Source: Brevibacillus sp. (GTDB lineage Bacteria; Bacillota; Bacilli; Brevibacillales; Brevibacillaceae). Taken from it: a stretch of DNA of 64,000 nt. Made by a program: the position numbers and the translations under genes. The notes beneath the pieces are model-generated. The model was given only the letters and a program-made list of their open reading frames with translations, was not told where the DNA came from and did not search any database. Location: NCBI GenBank assembly GCA_017656235.1, contig JACDOF010000011.1, forward strand, positions 1 through 64,000, written 5' to 3'. Of this stretch, positions 51,571 to 59,325 are shown in pieces. Every line of letters starts with the position of its first letter. Position 1 is the stretch's first letter.

Positions 51571-52545
51571 ATGTTTACAGGGCCGGGAATTGAACCTGAC
51601 CTTGGAACCGTGCCGCGCCGTTCGAAACGATGGGCCATTCTGCTGCTGTCGGGATATTTGTTCCAACTCGCTTTTGAGCTGTCACTAATTCGCTTTACGC
51701 CGGGTGGAGACGGGCGGTGGGTCGCCTATCTGCTCGATGAGCCGACCCCGCTGATGATGGTCCTCCTGCTTGCAGTGAGCGTCGTCAGTCTGTTTGCCGG
51801 GATACAGTTCGTTATCCACCTGTACAGGGAAAAAGCGAGCGGGAAATGGATGCGGTTTTCGACGGACGTGGATGGTACGGATGTTCTGTACGTTCTGGCC
51901 TGGCTGCACATCCTCAACACCCTTCTGCTGTTTCTCTATGGCTTCTTCCTGCCCTACCCGCTCTTTCCCGACGGCACGATTGGCGGACTATTGGAATCGG
52001 CGTCCCTGCAGTTGTTTATCCTGCTGATTGCTTTTTTCTGGTTTAGGGGGCGGGGAGAGTCGATCGGTTTTCGGCGGCCAAGCCATTTGGGACGCATGCT
52101 GGTTATGCTGACCGCAATGTTTCTGTTTATCGTGGTGGCGTTGGATGCTCTTGTGACCGATCCGGTAGCCGATTTTTTTCAGCTTTCGCTGGAATCTGAG
52201 CGGGAAAAAGGGATAGAAAACGAGATATTGCAGGCGAAAGAAACAAACTGGCTGAACGGCGTGTGGGCAATAGCCGTCATCGGGGTGATGGTGCCGATTG
52301 CCGAGGAGATCATGTTTCGCGGCGTCATCCAGACCTACCTGGTCAAGCGGTGGGGAACAATTGCCGGGATTGTTTTGACCAGTTTCTGGTTCGCCCTGAT
52401 CCACATCGACATCGCTTTATTTGTACCGCTGTTTGCCATTGGAGTGGCACTGGGAGTAATCCGTCATCGGTACCGGTCGCTGTGGGGGCCCATCTTGCTT
52501 CACAGTCTGAACAATCTGACCAGTATGCTGTATTACTACTCCTAG
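51571..52545 (+). CDS. CPBP-family intramembrane metalloprotease
   Basis: A 324-residue protein with about seven to eight membrane segments. The Abi/CAAX protease motifs are all present: EEIMFRGVIQTYLV (about 246-259, EExxxR), FALIHIDIALFVP (FxxxH, His about 278) and LLHSLNNLTSMLYYY (HxxxN). Such proteases process prenylated proteins or bacteriocin-related targets, and some regulate sporulation or stress. It stands between recR and yaaL, not usual in B. subtilis. Confidence 0.9.
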   Translation: MFTGPGIEPDLGTVPRRSKRWAILLLSGYLFQLAFELSLIRFTPGGDGRWVAYLLDEPTPLMMVLLLAVSVVSLFAGIQFVIHLYREKASGKWMRFSTDVDGTDVLYVLAWLHILNTLLLFLYGFFLPYPLFPDGTIGGLLESASLQLFILLIAFFWFRGRGESIGFRRPSHLGRMLVMLTAMFLFIVVALDALVTDPVADFFQLSLESEREKGIENEILQAKETNWLNGVWAIAVIGVMVPIAEEIMFRGVIQTYLVKRWGTIAGIVLTSFWFALIHIDIALFVPLFAIGVALGVIRHRYRSLWGPILLHSLNNLTSMLYYYS

Positions 52546-52639
52546 GATGCAGGAGACAACTCTTGTAAAACAGGAGAGATCGCGGAACGAGCAGGCTTGC
52601 CGTCAGGATAAAATCAACTGACAGGGGTGTGACGATGCA

Positions 52640-52873
52640 ATGAGATGGTTTACGCGAAGCAAAAAGCCGGCGGCTGCTCTCGATGAGTGGACATGGCTGA
52701 TTCAGTCGATTGAGCGGGCCAGGCAAGATTGGCAGCACGCACAACATCTGGTCAGTCAGTCGGAGCAGAAGGAGGCGATTGACGACGCCATCTACTACCT
52801 GCGGTTGACGGAAAAAAGGTACATGTTCTTGCTGAACTGCGCTCGCCGCTGCCAGCTTCGCCGGGAAGCATAG
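52640..52873 (+). CDS. yaaL: YaaL family protein (DUF2508)
   Basis: A 77-residue helical, charged protein of the DUF2508 family. LDEWTWLIQSIERARQDWQHAQHLVSQS and DDAIYYLRLTEKRYMFLLNCARR are typical. Function unknown. It always lies just upstream of bofA in Bacillales, here 11 bp away. The ATG at 52640 is preceded by a weak GGGGTG. Confidence 0.88.
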   Translation: MRWFTRSKKPAAALDEWTWLIQSIERARQDWQHAQHLVSQSEQKEAIDDAIYYLRLTEKRYMFLLNCARRCQLRREA

Positions 52874-52884
52874 GAGGGTGCCAG

Positions 52885-53151
52885 ATGCCAATTGAATACG
52901 TGGTTGCGATTGTCATTGTCGGCTTTTTGTTTGTGGTCGCCGCCAGCAAGTCGGTCATGACCCCGCTTCGGTGGGCGGGCGTGGCCGCACTCAATCTGGT
53001 GATCGGTGCGGTCTTGCTGTTTTTTGCCAATCTGTTGGGCGAAATGGCCGGTTTTCGTGTTCCCATCAATCCGGTTACGGCGCTGATTGCCGGCTTTTTG
53101 CGGCTGCCCGGGCTGATCGCATTGGTAATCATCAAGCTGCTCGTCATGTAA
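52885..53151 (+). CDS. bofA: Pro-sigma-K processing inhibitor BofA
   Basis: An 88-residue mother-cell membrane protein that holds SpoIVFB inactive until the forespore signals. Two to three hydrophobic helices are seen (IEYVVAIVIVGFLFVVAASK, ALNLVIGAVLLFFANLLGEM, LPGLIALVIIKLLVM). The invariant PINPVTALIAGFLRLPG loop is intact. It is co-transcribed with yaaL and shows this is a spore-former. Confidence 0.95.
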   Translation: MPIEYVVAIVIVGFLFVVAASKSVMTPLRWAGVAALNLVIGAVLLFFANLLGEMAGFRVPINPVTALIAGFLRLPGLIALVIIKLLVM

Positions 53152-53155
53152 ACCA

Positions 53156-53671
53156 TCAGCCGTCGGTTTGCAGAAAGGCAAGGCTGTTGCGTTCGTACCG
53201 TACGCGGCAGTGATGGGGCTGGCGATACGAAAGAACCAGGCCGAAAAGTCGTGGTATGGCGAAGACAACCGCGCCGGCCGCCAGTGTAACCCCGTAGGAA
53301 AATGGGAGCCAGGCAAACAAGAACAAAGAGATGAACAGGCTCCCCAGACTAACCGTCCACTCGGCCCGGCGGAAAAACGTGAGGGAGACGGGGTAGAGCG
53401 TCCCCGCTCCCCACCAGACCGAAAAAAGGCCGTCAGGTGTCGTCTTTACCTGTTCTGATGCGGTGTAGACGTAAAAACGGAACAGCAAGTGGTGGATGAT
53501 CGGCAGGACAGCCAGAATGGACAGCGAGGTCAGCAATTGCCATGATTTCCCGGACGGCAGGGCGGAGAAGAGCAGCCCGGTCAGAAAGCAGCCAAGCTGC
53601 AGCAGGAAGCCGGGCCACCGCCAGCGAAATCGCAGCAGCAGCTTATAGCTGTAGATGGTCTGTTCTTTCAC
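53156..53671 (-). CDS. Unidentified membrane protein (171 aa)
   Basis: I do not recognise a family. The protein has a basic N-terminus with aromatic residues (YKLLLRFRWRW), then about four membrane segments (PGFLLQLGCFLTGLLFSAL, LLTSLSILAVLPIIHHLLF, SLGSLFISLFLFAWLPF, GVTLAAGAVVFAIPRLFGLVL). An ATG at 53671 has GGAGG upstream, supporting translation. It reads leftward, converging on bofA (stops 4 bp apart) and diverging from the epimerase operon. Confidence 0.7.
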   Translation of the reverse strand: MKEQTIYSYKLLLRFRWRWPGFLLQLGCFLTGLLFSALPSGKSWQLLTSLSILAVLPIIHHLLFRFYVYTASEQVKTTPDGLFSVWWGAGTLYPVSLTFFRRAEWTVSLGSLFISLFLFAWLPFSYGVTLAAGAVVFAIPRLFGLVLSYRQPHHCRVRYERNSLAFLQTDG

Positions 53672-53841
53672 GGGCAGACCTCCTTTTATTGGTTCGGTTC
53701 ATTGACAGAGGGATGGGGTTGTCATACACTATCTACGAGAATGATTCTCATCTTCGTTTAGCATGGTCCATCCAGATTCTCTACCAAATCTGTACTCAAT
53801 TATACGACCTGTTTTGTATGTGGTACAAGGAGTTGGCCCTG

Positions 53842-54795
53842 TTGAGGAAAATCGTGGTAACCGGCGGAGCGGGCTTTATCGGCTGTCATCTCTGCCGTTC
53901 GCTGGCTCGATCAGGTCTGAGCGATGAAGTGATTATCGTAGATTCGCTCCATCCCTATTACGATCCGGCCCTGAAGCGGAAACGGCTGGATGAATTAACC
54001 AAACTCCCTGGTATTTCTTATTATCCTGGCGACATCCTGGATGCAGAGCAGATGGACAAGCTTTTTCAAACCGAACGGCCTGAAGCCGTTATTCATCTGG
54101 CCGCCATTCCCGGTGTCCGCCGCTCACTGGCTGAACCGCTCCTCTACATCGATGCCGATGTGAAAGGGACGGTGCAGCTTTTGGAATTGTGCCGTCGCTA
54201 CAGCGTACCCCGATTTTTGTTCGCCTCGTCTTCATCGGTGTATGGAGAAAAAAAGGCAGATCGTCCGTTTCGCGAAGAGGAGGCGGGGTTAGCTGTGGTC
54301 TCTCCCTATGCAGCCAGCAAATTGGCTGCGGAAGTGTTCTTGAGAACGTACGCTGATCTGTACGGACTGAATGTCACCGTTCTGCGCTTTTTTACCGTCT
54401 ACGGACCTGAACAGAGGCCGGATATGGCCATCTCTCGCTTCGTATCACAGTTAACAAAAGGGGAGCCGCTCACGCTGTACGATCCGGGTTCGTTACGGGA
54501 TTATACCTATGTCGAGGACATCGTGCGGGGAATTGAGGCAGCCCTGATCCATTCGGCAGGCTGGCAGGTGTACAATCTGGGCAGCGGTCGGCCCACTTCC
54601 CTGGTTGAACTTGTTCGACTGCTGGAACAGGTGAGCGGGCAAAAGACCTCAACGGTTGTGCTGGGAAAGCAGCCGGGTGATGTAAGCGGCACATGGGCTG
54701 ACATCAGCGCCGCCCGTCACAGGTTGAATTGGGCACCAGTGGTATCGCTGGAGGAAGGACTTGCCCGCTTCTGGAAGTGGTGGCAGACGAAATGA
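53842..54795 (+). CDS. NAD-dependent sugar-nucleotide epimerase (UDP-glucuronate 4-epimerase-like)
   Basis: A 317-residue extended-SDR enzyme. The NAD motif is TGGAGFIG (7-14), the catalytic motif SPYAASKLAAE (Tyr/Lys), with FASSSSVYGE before it. RFFTVYGPEQRPDMAISRF is the pattern typical of UDP-glucuronate epimerases. Exact substrate is not certain. The start is a TTG at 53842 with AAGGAG upstream. It heads a five-gene run; its stop overlaps the next ATG (ATGA). Confidence 0.88.
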   Translation: MRKIVVTGGAGFIGCHLCRSLARSGLSDEVIIVDSLHPYYDPALKRKRLDELTKLPGISYYPGDILDAEQMDKLFQTERPEAVIHLAAIPGVRRSLAEPLLYIDADVKGTVQLLELCRRYSVPRFLFASSSSVYGEKKADRPFREEEAGLAVVSPYAASKLAAEVFLRTYADLYGLNVTVLRFFTVYGPEQRPDMAISRFVSQLTKGEPLTLYDPGSLRDYTYVEDIVRGIEAALIHSAGWQVYNLGSGRPTSLVELVRLLEQVSGQKTSTVVLGKQPGDVSGTWADISAARHRLNWAPVVSLEEGLARFWKWWQTK

Positions 54796-55724
54796 AAAGG
54801 ATGCTCCTGGTGGCGGTTGGATGGGCGCTTGTTGTCGTCATGTTTTCCTGGACGATCGCCCATCTGGAGGTGGCGCCGCTCCTGACGTCCATCGGTGCGC
54901 TTGCCTCCGATTGGCCGCTCCTGATTCTGATGACCATCAGTTACGCCTTCGCCTTCTGGCTCCGCAGCTTCGGTTGGGCCTTGCTGATGGAACACCCAGA
55001 CATCAGCGTGTACAGGCTCTGGCTGTATCATCACATCGGTCTGTTTCTCAATCACGTCCTGCCGGTCAAAGCCGGGGAGTTGGCGCGTACGGCTCTTCTG
55101 CATGAAAGAGAAGGGATGAACTGGAGTACATCGCTGATTTCGGTGGCACTCAGCCGGTTTGTGGACATGGCCGGTCTGTTGACGATCGCCCTGATTGGCG
55201 GCGCCTGGCTGATTCCACCGCAAATGTACCGCCTGTTGGTGGAGCGGGCGGGGCTTTTTTTGCTTCTGACCCTGCTTGGAGCACCTGTTATTTTTCTTCT
55301 ATGTCGGAAGCTTGTGGGCCGGGCAGGTATCCATCACGTGAAGCCGCGCAGATGGTGGTGGGCCTACTTGCTCGTCACCATCGGCTGGATGATGGAGGCG
55401 GCGGTGCTTCTGGGTGTGGTTCATGCACTTGGCGGACAGCTTGACGCTGCACAGGCACTGGTTGTTCATGCCTTGACCATCGTCGGGCAGACGTTTCACG
55501 TTACGCCAGGTGGGGTGGGAACCTACGAAGCCGTCATGTCCACTTTGCTGGCACAGACAGCGGCTTTTCCGCTGGGGCTGGCACTGCAAGTGGCCATCCT
55601 CACGCACGTTTTCAAGTTTGTTTATTCGTTTGCACTCGGTGCCTGGGCAGCCTGGTCTTTGTCGCTTTCTCCGTTTGCCGTCTACCGGCGGGCGAGACAG
55701 CAAAGAAAGGAAGAAAAGGGATGA
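54792..55724 (+). CDS. YbhN-type flippase-like membrane protein (LPG synthase TM domain)
   Basis: A 310-residue protein with about eight membrane segments, matching the lysylphosphatidylglycerol synthetase TM-region/UPF0104 family. Conserved parts are LWLYHHIGLFLNHVLPVKAGELARTALL (family LP-GR-GE-R region), SVALSRFVDMAGL and TFHVTPGGVGTYEAVM. Relatives move or hold lipid-linked molecules. The catalytic aminoacyl-transfer domain of MprF is absent. Start and stop both overlap neighbours by 4 bp. Confidence 0.87.
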   Translation: MKRMLLVAVGWALVVVMFSWTIAHLEVAPLLTSIGALASDWPLLILMTISYAFAFWLRSFGWALLMEHPDISVYRLWLYHHIGLFLNHVLPVKAGELARTALLHEREGMNWSTSLISVALSRFVDMAGLLTIALIGGAWLIPPQMYRLLVERAGLFLLLTLLGAPVIFLLCRKLVGRAGIHHVKPRRWWWAYLLVTIGWMMEAAVLLGVVHALGGQLDAAQALVVHALTIVGQTFHVTPGGVGTYEAVMSTLLAQTAAFPLGLALQVAILTHVFKFVYSFALGAWAAWSLSLSPFAVYRRARQQRKEEKG

Positions 55725-57235
55725 AAAAAGCGTCCAAACTGGAAAAAGCAGCGGCACGTTGTTGGAACGTGCTCAATGAGGGAAAACCGTTCACCCCCGT
55801 TTTTGTACTGGGGATGTTTGCCTTGTATCATATCTCCCTGTGGGATCAGGGCGCGTTCTGGGTTAACTTGCTGCTCACCCTGTTCGTGGTGCTGCCGGTG
55901 TTCGCGATTTGGTTTCATTACGATTATCCGCTTCATTTGCGCTGGTTTTTGTGGCTGCCGTTTGCGGTCGCTTGCCGACTGTGGTATCAGCCGGAAGACT
56001 GGTCGCTGTTTGCCCTTGCCATCGCGGCCTACTTCTTTTTCACCGTCATTTTGTGGGGCACAATCTATTACCATTTGCGGATTGGCACCAGCTTGTTAAA
56101 TTTTACCCGCTTTTGGAAGCTGGTACTGAAAAACAGTGATTCCACCAGCGGCAACGCCCAAGAGCAGCTGCCCAAGGTACTGACGCTGCTGTTGGTGATG
56201 GAAACGGCTTACCGGTCCTTGGGCGAACAACTGACCGGGTTTGCGCTTCCGTACCTGCTGTTTGCCGCGGGGCTGTTCGTGTACAGCTACGTGATTCACC
56301 GGCTGCTGTTTACCTGGAAACCCAAAGAGATCGCTGCCTATACAACCGATCCAAAGCCGGATGGAGCGCGGGCGGATAAAGTGTACGTGATCGTGATTGA
56401 TGGCTGCAACAAGGAGCGGCTGGCTGCGGCAGAGACCCCGTTTCTTGACAGATTGAGGGCCGATGGAACCGAGTATCTGACGATGGAGACGGTCTATCCT
56501 GCGCGGACGGTTGTCTGCTTTTCCTCCATGTTTACCGGCACCTATCCACGTGAACACGGGATCACCAGCAACATGGTGTACAAACAGGGGATCAGGACGG
56601 AAAGCATTTTCGACAGCCTGCGCAAAGTGGGGAAAACCGGTGTGATGTTGGCTGTAGCTCACCTGGTCGATGCCTTTGGACGGGATGTGGAGACGTTTAC
56701 CGCTGTGATGAAAAACGATGTGGTCGACCGAAAGATCTTGGAGCGGGCCAAGCAGATTGTCGAGGAACAGGATCCTGACCTGTTGATTGTGCAGCTGATC
56801 AGTACGGATCAAACCGGGCACAGCAGGGGCGTGTATTACGACGAGTACCTGCAGAAGATCGCCGAAGCGGATGCGCTGATTGCCGGGTTTTACGAATGGT
56901 TGGAAGCGAGAGGGAAGCTGCACAACGCTGCCCTGATCGTGTGTGCCGATCACGGACAGTCAGACGGGATCGGCGGACACGGCCACCTGGATGAAGGGGA
57001 GCGGTTCGTGCCGTTTATCATGCACGGTCCGATGATCAAACGGGGGCTGCGGGTAAAAGAGCATCGTTCGCTCGTCTCTGTCGCCCCAACGATCAGCTGG
57101 CTGATGGGAGCGCCTTATCCCGCATGTTCGCGTGGACCTGTGCTGATGGAAGCGATGACGTCGGAGAGAGTGCAGATGGGAGAGGAACGAAATGGGACAA
57201 AAGCTGCTGTATATCGTCATTCCGGCCCGCAATGA
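55721..57235 (+). CDS. Membrane-anchored alkaline-phosphatase-superfamily phosphodiesterase
   Basis: A 504-residue protein with about five N-terminal membrane segments (26-66, 73-115, 172-196). A C-terminal type I phosphodiesterase/nucleotide pyrophosphatase domain starts near 220. Metal/catalytic residues are visible: Asp227 (VIVIDGCN), Thr263 as likely nucleophile (YPARTVVCFSSMFTGTYPREHG), the STDQTGH motif, ADHGQSDG and GHGH. The active site probably faces outward. It overlaps both neighbours. Substrate unknown: a glycolipid or phosphodiester headgroup is plausible. Confidence 0.87.
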   Translation: MKKASKLEKAAARCWNVLNEGKPFTPVFVLGMFALYHISLWDQGAFWVNLLLTLFVVLPVFAIWFHYDYPLHLRWFLWLPFAVACRLWYQPEDWSLFALAIAAYFFFTVILWGTIYYHLRIGTSLLNFTRFWKLVLKNSDSTSGNAQEQLPKVLTLLLVMETAYRSLGEQLTGFALPYLLFAAGLFVYSYVIHRLLFTWKPKEIAAYTTDPKPDGARADKVYVIVIDGCNKERLAAAETPFLDRLRADGTEYLTMETVYPARTVVCFSSMFTGTYPREHGITSNMVYKQGIRTESIFDSLRKVGKTGVMLAVAHLVDAFGRDVETFTAVMKNDVVDRKILERAKQIVEEQDPDLLIVQLISTDQTGHSRGVYYDEYLQKIAEADALIAGFYEWLEARGKLHNAALIVCADHGQSDGIGGHGHLDEGERFVPFIMHGPMIKRGLRVKEHRSLVSVAPTISWLMGAPYPACSRGPVLMEAMTSERVQMGEERNGTKAAVYRHSGPQ

Positions 57236-57917
57236 ACAGGATGCGATCGGGAGTGTGATCAGCAGGATTCCGCGCCGCTTTCATCCGGATGTAGACGTGA
57301 AGGTGCTGGTCGTAGATGACGGATCGACCGATCGCACAGTGGAGGTGGCGCTGGCAAGTGGTGCAGACGAAATCTACACCATGCCGGTTCATAACGGGCT
57401 GGGTGCCGCCGTTCGGGATGGCCTGAAACAGGCGTACCGGCGCGGCGCCGATTACGCTGTCATGATTGATGCTGACAATGAGTACCCGCCTGAGCAGATT
57501 CCCGATCTGGTGGAACCGCTTCTTTTAGATCAGGCTGATTATGTAATGGGCTCCCGTTTTATGGGAAAGATTAAAGGGATGAAGTGGCACCGCCGCATCG
57601 GCAATTACCTGTTTACGGCTCTTCAGATGATCTTGCTCCGCCGCTGGATATACGACGGACAATCGGGGATGCGCGCGTTCAACCGTGCCGCACTGGCTGA
57701 TCTGGAAATCATTCACGATTACAATTACGCGCAGGTAATGACGCTCAATCTGGTGCGCAAAGGCTACCGTATGCTGGAAGTACCGATCCGCTACCAAGTG
57801 AGAACCACTGGCAGGTCGTTTATCCGCTTTATTCCTTACATGACCCATGTGATTCCGGCAATATACCAGGAGATGAGACGGTCTCCGCGGTCCAACAGGC
57901 AGACATCAGGCAGTTAA
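57192..57917 (+). CDS. Family 2 glycosyltransferase (DPM1-like)
   Basis: A 241-residue GT-A enzyme resembling dolichol/polyprenyl-phosphate mannosyltransferases. It has LYIVIPARNEQDAIGSVI, VLVVDDGSTDRTVEVA (first Asp pair), GLGAAVRDGLKQAYRRGADYAVMIDADNEYPPEQIPDL (DxD) and GSRFMGKIKGMKWHRRIGNYLFT. QSGMRAFNRAAL is also typical. There is no C-terminal membrane pair, so the lipid contact may be peripheral. It overlaps the phosphodiesterase gene by 44 bp. Confidence 0.9.
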   Translation: MGQKLLYIVIPARNEQDAIGSVISRIPRRFHPDVDVKVLVVDDGSTDRTVEVALASGADEIYTMPVHNGLGAAVRDGLKQAYRRGADYAVMIDADNEYPPEQIPDLVEPLLLDQADYVMGSRFMGKIKGMKWHRRIGNYLFTALQMILLRRWIYDGQSGMRAFNRAALADLEIIHDYNYAQVMTLNLVRKGYRMLEVPIRYQVRTTGRSFIRFIPYMTHVIPAIYQEMRRSPRSNRQTSGS

Positions 57918-57935
57918 AAGGAGGGATGACGGCCC

Positions 57936-58985
57936 GTGCTTGCGGATGAGCTTCCTCTGCAGTTCATTCCAAGAGAAAATCCGGCCCGGGATAGTCAGCG
58001 TGAGCAGCTGCTTCAGATGGGGTTGTTCTGCGCGGCAGATGATCGGAATGATATGGCTATGGGCCTGTTGATAGACGGACCGGCCGAACTGACTGACGTC
58101 ACCAGGGAGGCTGAGCACCTGGCTGAACACAGGCCTTCCGCTGATCTGCCGCTGCTTTTGCTCGTCTGCGGCCACAGGCTTCCCTTTGGCTATGTTGATC
58201 AATTGCTGGGGAGTGTCGGTTTTCTGCCGGTCGAGGCGGTTCGGCTGGTTGTGTTGGCGAGCGGCGAGCGGGCCGTACTGGGGGCCAAACCGGGAACGGT
58301 CTGGCTTAACCGGCTGCGCAAACGGTTGGCAGACTGCGGCGTCCTCTCGCTGGTCTGCCGCCCGGTTGAAGCGGAAGAGGTATCCCGTGCGCTCATGCAG
58401 CTGCTGGAACTGAAACAGCAGTTTTTCTATCATTTGGCTGAGCACTGTGACCGCATCGGTGCCTGTTTTGAGAGTGTGGCGCAAGGCATCGGCATGGACA
58501 GTCGTGTCGGACAGGGGTGGCTGCTGGACGCGCCGTCTCGCTCCAGCCAGTTTTTGGTGCGAGTGGATCGCTGGTTGACGCGCCAACTGCAGGAAGTGAT
58601 GAAAAACACGAACATCGATCAGGTGGCAATCTGGGGGAATCCGTCACCTTATCACCGATTGACAGCGAGACTGGAAGGGATGAAACAGGTGCGGATCAGT
58701 TTGCCGGGCCGGACAGGAAACCCGAACATTTCCGCCAGCGGCTGGCGATGGCTGACTGATCCGTTGGAAGCTCTTGAACAGGCTGATCTGCTGGTTATTC
58801 TGGAAGCGGATGCGGCTGTCTGCGAGTTGGACCTGGGAGAGCTGGTCCGGCGCATGAAGCAGCCGATTGTACTGGATACCCGGGCCTGTTACCCCCTTTC
58901 GGAAGCAGAGGCGTACCAACTGATGTACCGTACGTTTGGGCAGTACACGAACGTTTGGAATGCATTTGCTTATAATAGGATATAA
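57936..58985 (+). CDS. Degenerate UDP-glucose dehydrogenase-like protein (likely pseudoenzyme)
   Basis: A 349-residue protein with no clear family at first sight. Residues about 145-205 (VEAEEVSRALMQLL then HLAEHCDRIGACFESVAQGIGMDSRVGQ) align by eye with the central dimerisation domain of UDP-glucose dehydrogenase. About 225-325 (VAIWGNPSP, DPLEALEQADLLVILEAD, QPIVLDTRACY) align with its C-terminal domain. Missing are the N-terminal GxGxxG, the active-site lysine of AEliKYa and the GGSCFPKD cysteine. GTG 57936 follows GGAGG. It ends the operon. Confidence 0.65.
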   Translation: MLADELPLQFIPRENPARDSQREQLLQMGLFCAADDRNDMAMGLLIDGPAELTDVTREAEHLAEHRPSADLPLLLLVCGHRLPFGYVDQLLGSVGFLPVEAVRLVVLASGERAVLGAKPGTVWLNRLRKRLADCGVLSLVCRPVEAEEVSRALMQLLELKQQFFYHLAEHCDRIGACFESVAQGIGMDSRVGQGWLLDAPSRSSQFLVRVDRWLTRQLQEVMKNTNIDQVAIWGNPSPYHRLTARLEGMKQVRISLPGRTGNPNISASGWRWLTDPLEALEQADLLVILEADAAVCELDLGELVRRMKQPIVLDTRACYPLSEAEAYQLMYRTFGQYTNVWNAFAYNRI

Positions 58986-59019
58986 TGATTGGTAGATTAC
59001 GGAAGGGTGGACGGAATTG

Positions 59020-59202
59020 ATGGATCGATCAAGTCGGCGCTGTATCGTCTGCGGAGAAGAACGGGCTGTTGGCATCGCCATCTGGGATCAGTTCATATGT
59101 CATCCATGTGAACAGGAAATGGTCAACACAGACGTTCTGGATGAGAAGTACCCCTTCTTCATCAAACAAATGCGCCAAATCTGGCTAAAACAGAATGCCT
59201 GA
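59020..59202 (+). CDS. csfB: Anti-sigma-G factor Gin (CsfB)
   Basis: A 60-residue zinc-binding inhibitor of sigma-G (and sigma-E) that delays late forespore transcription. The four-cysteine pattern CIVCGEE...FICHPCEQEMV is complete, followed by the family tail TDVLDEKYPFFIKQMRQIWLK. The ATG at 59020 is preceded by GGAAGGGTGG; a TTG one codon earlier is possible. In B. subtilis csfB also lies between bofA and the tmk operon. Confidence 0.93.
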   Translation: MDRSSRRCIVCGEERAVGIAIWDQFICHPCEQEMVNTDVLDEKYPFFIKQMRQIWLKQNA

Positions 59203-59232
59203 ACAAACTTTTATGAAGAGGCAGCAGAACGA

Positions 59233-59270
59233 GGCATCCGCTTTCGGGGCAGATGCCCTTTTGCTTTTTT
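59233..59270 (+). terminator. Terminator after gin
   Basis: GGCATC (59233-59238) pairs with GATGCC (59252-59257), followed by CTTTTGCTTTTTT. Confidence 0.8.
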
Positions 59271-59325
59271 CCATCCATGTTACAATAAGAGATAGATGCA
59301 AAGAGGACAGGACGTGAAATGACGG

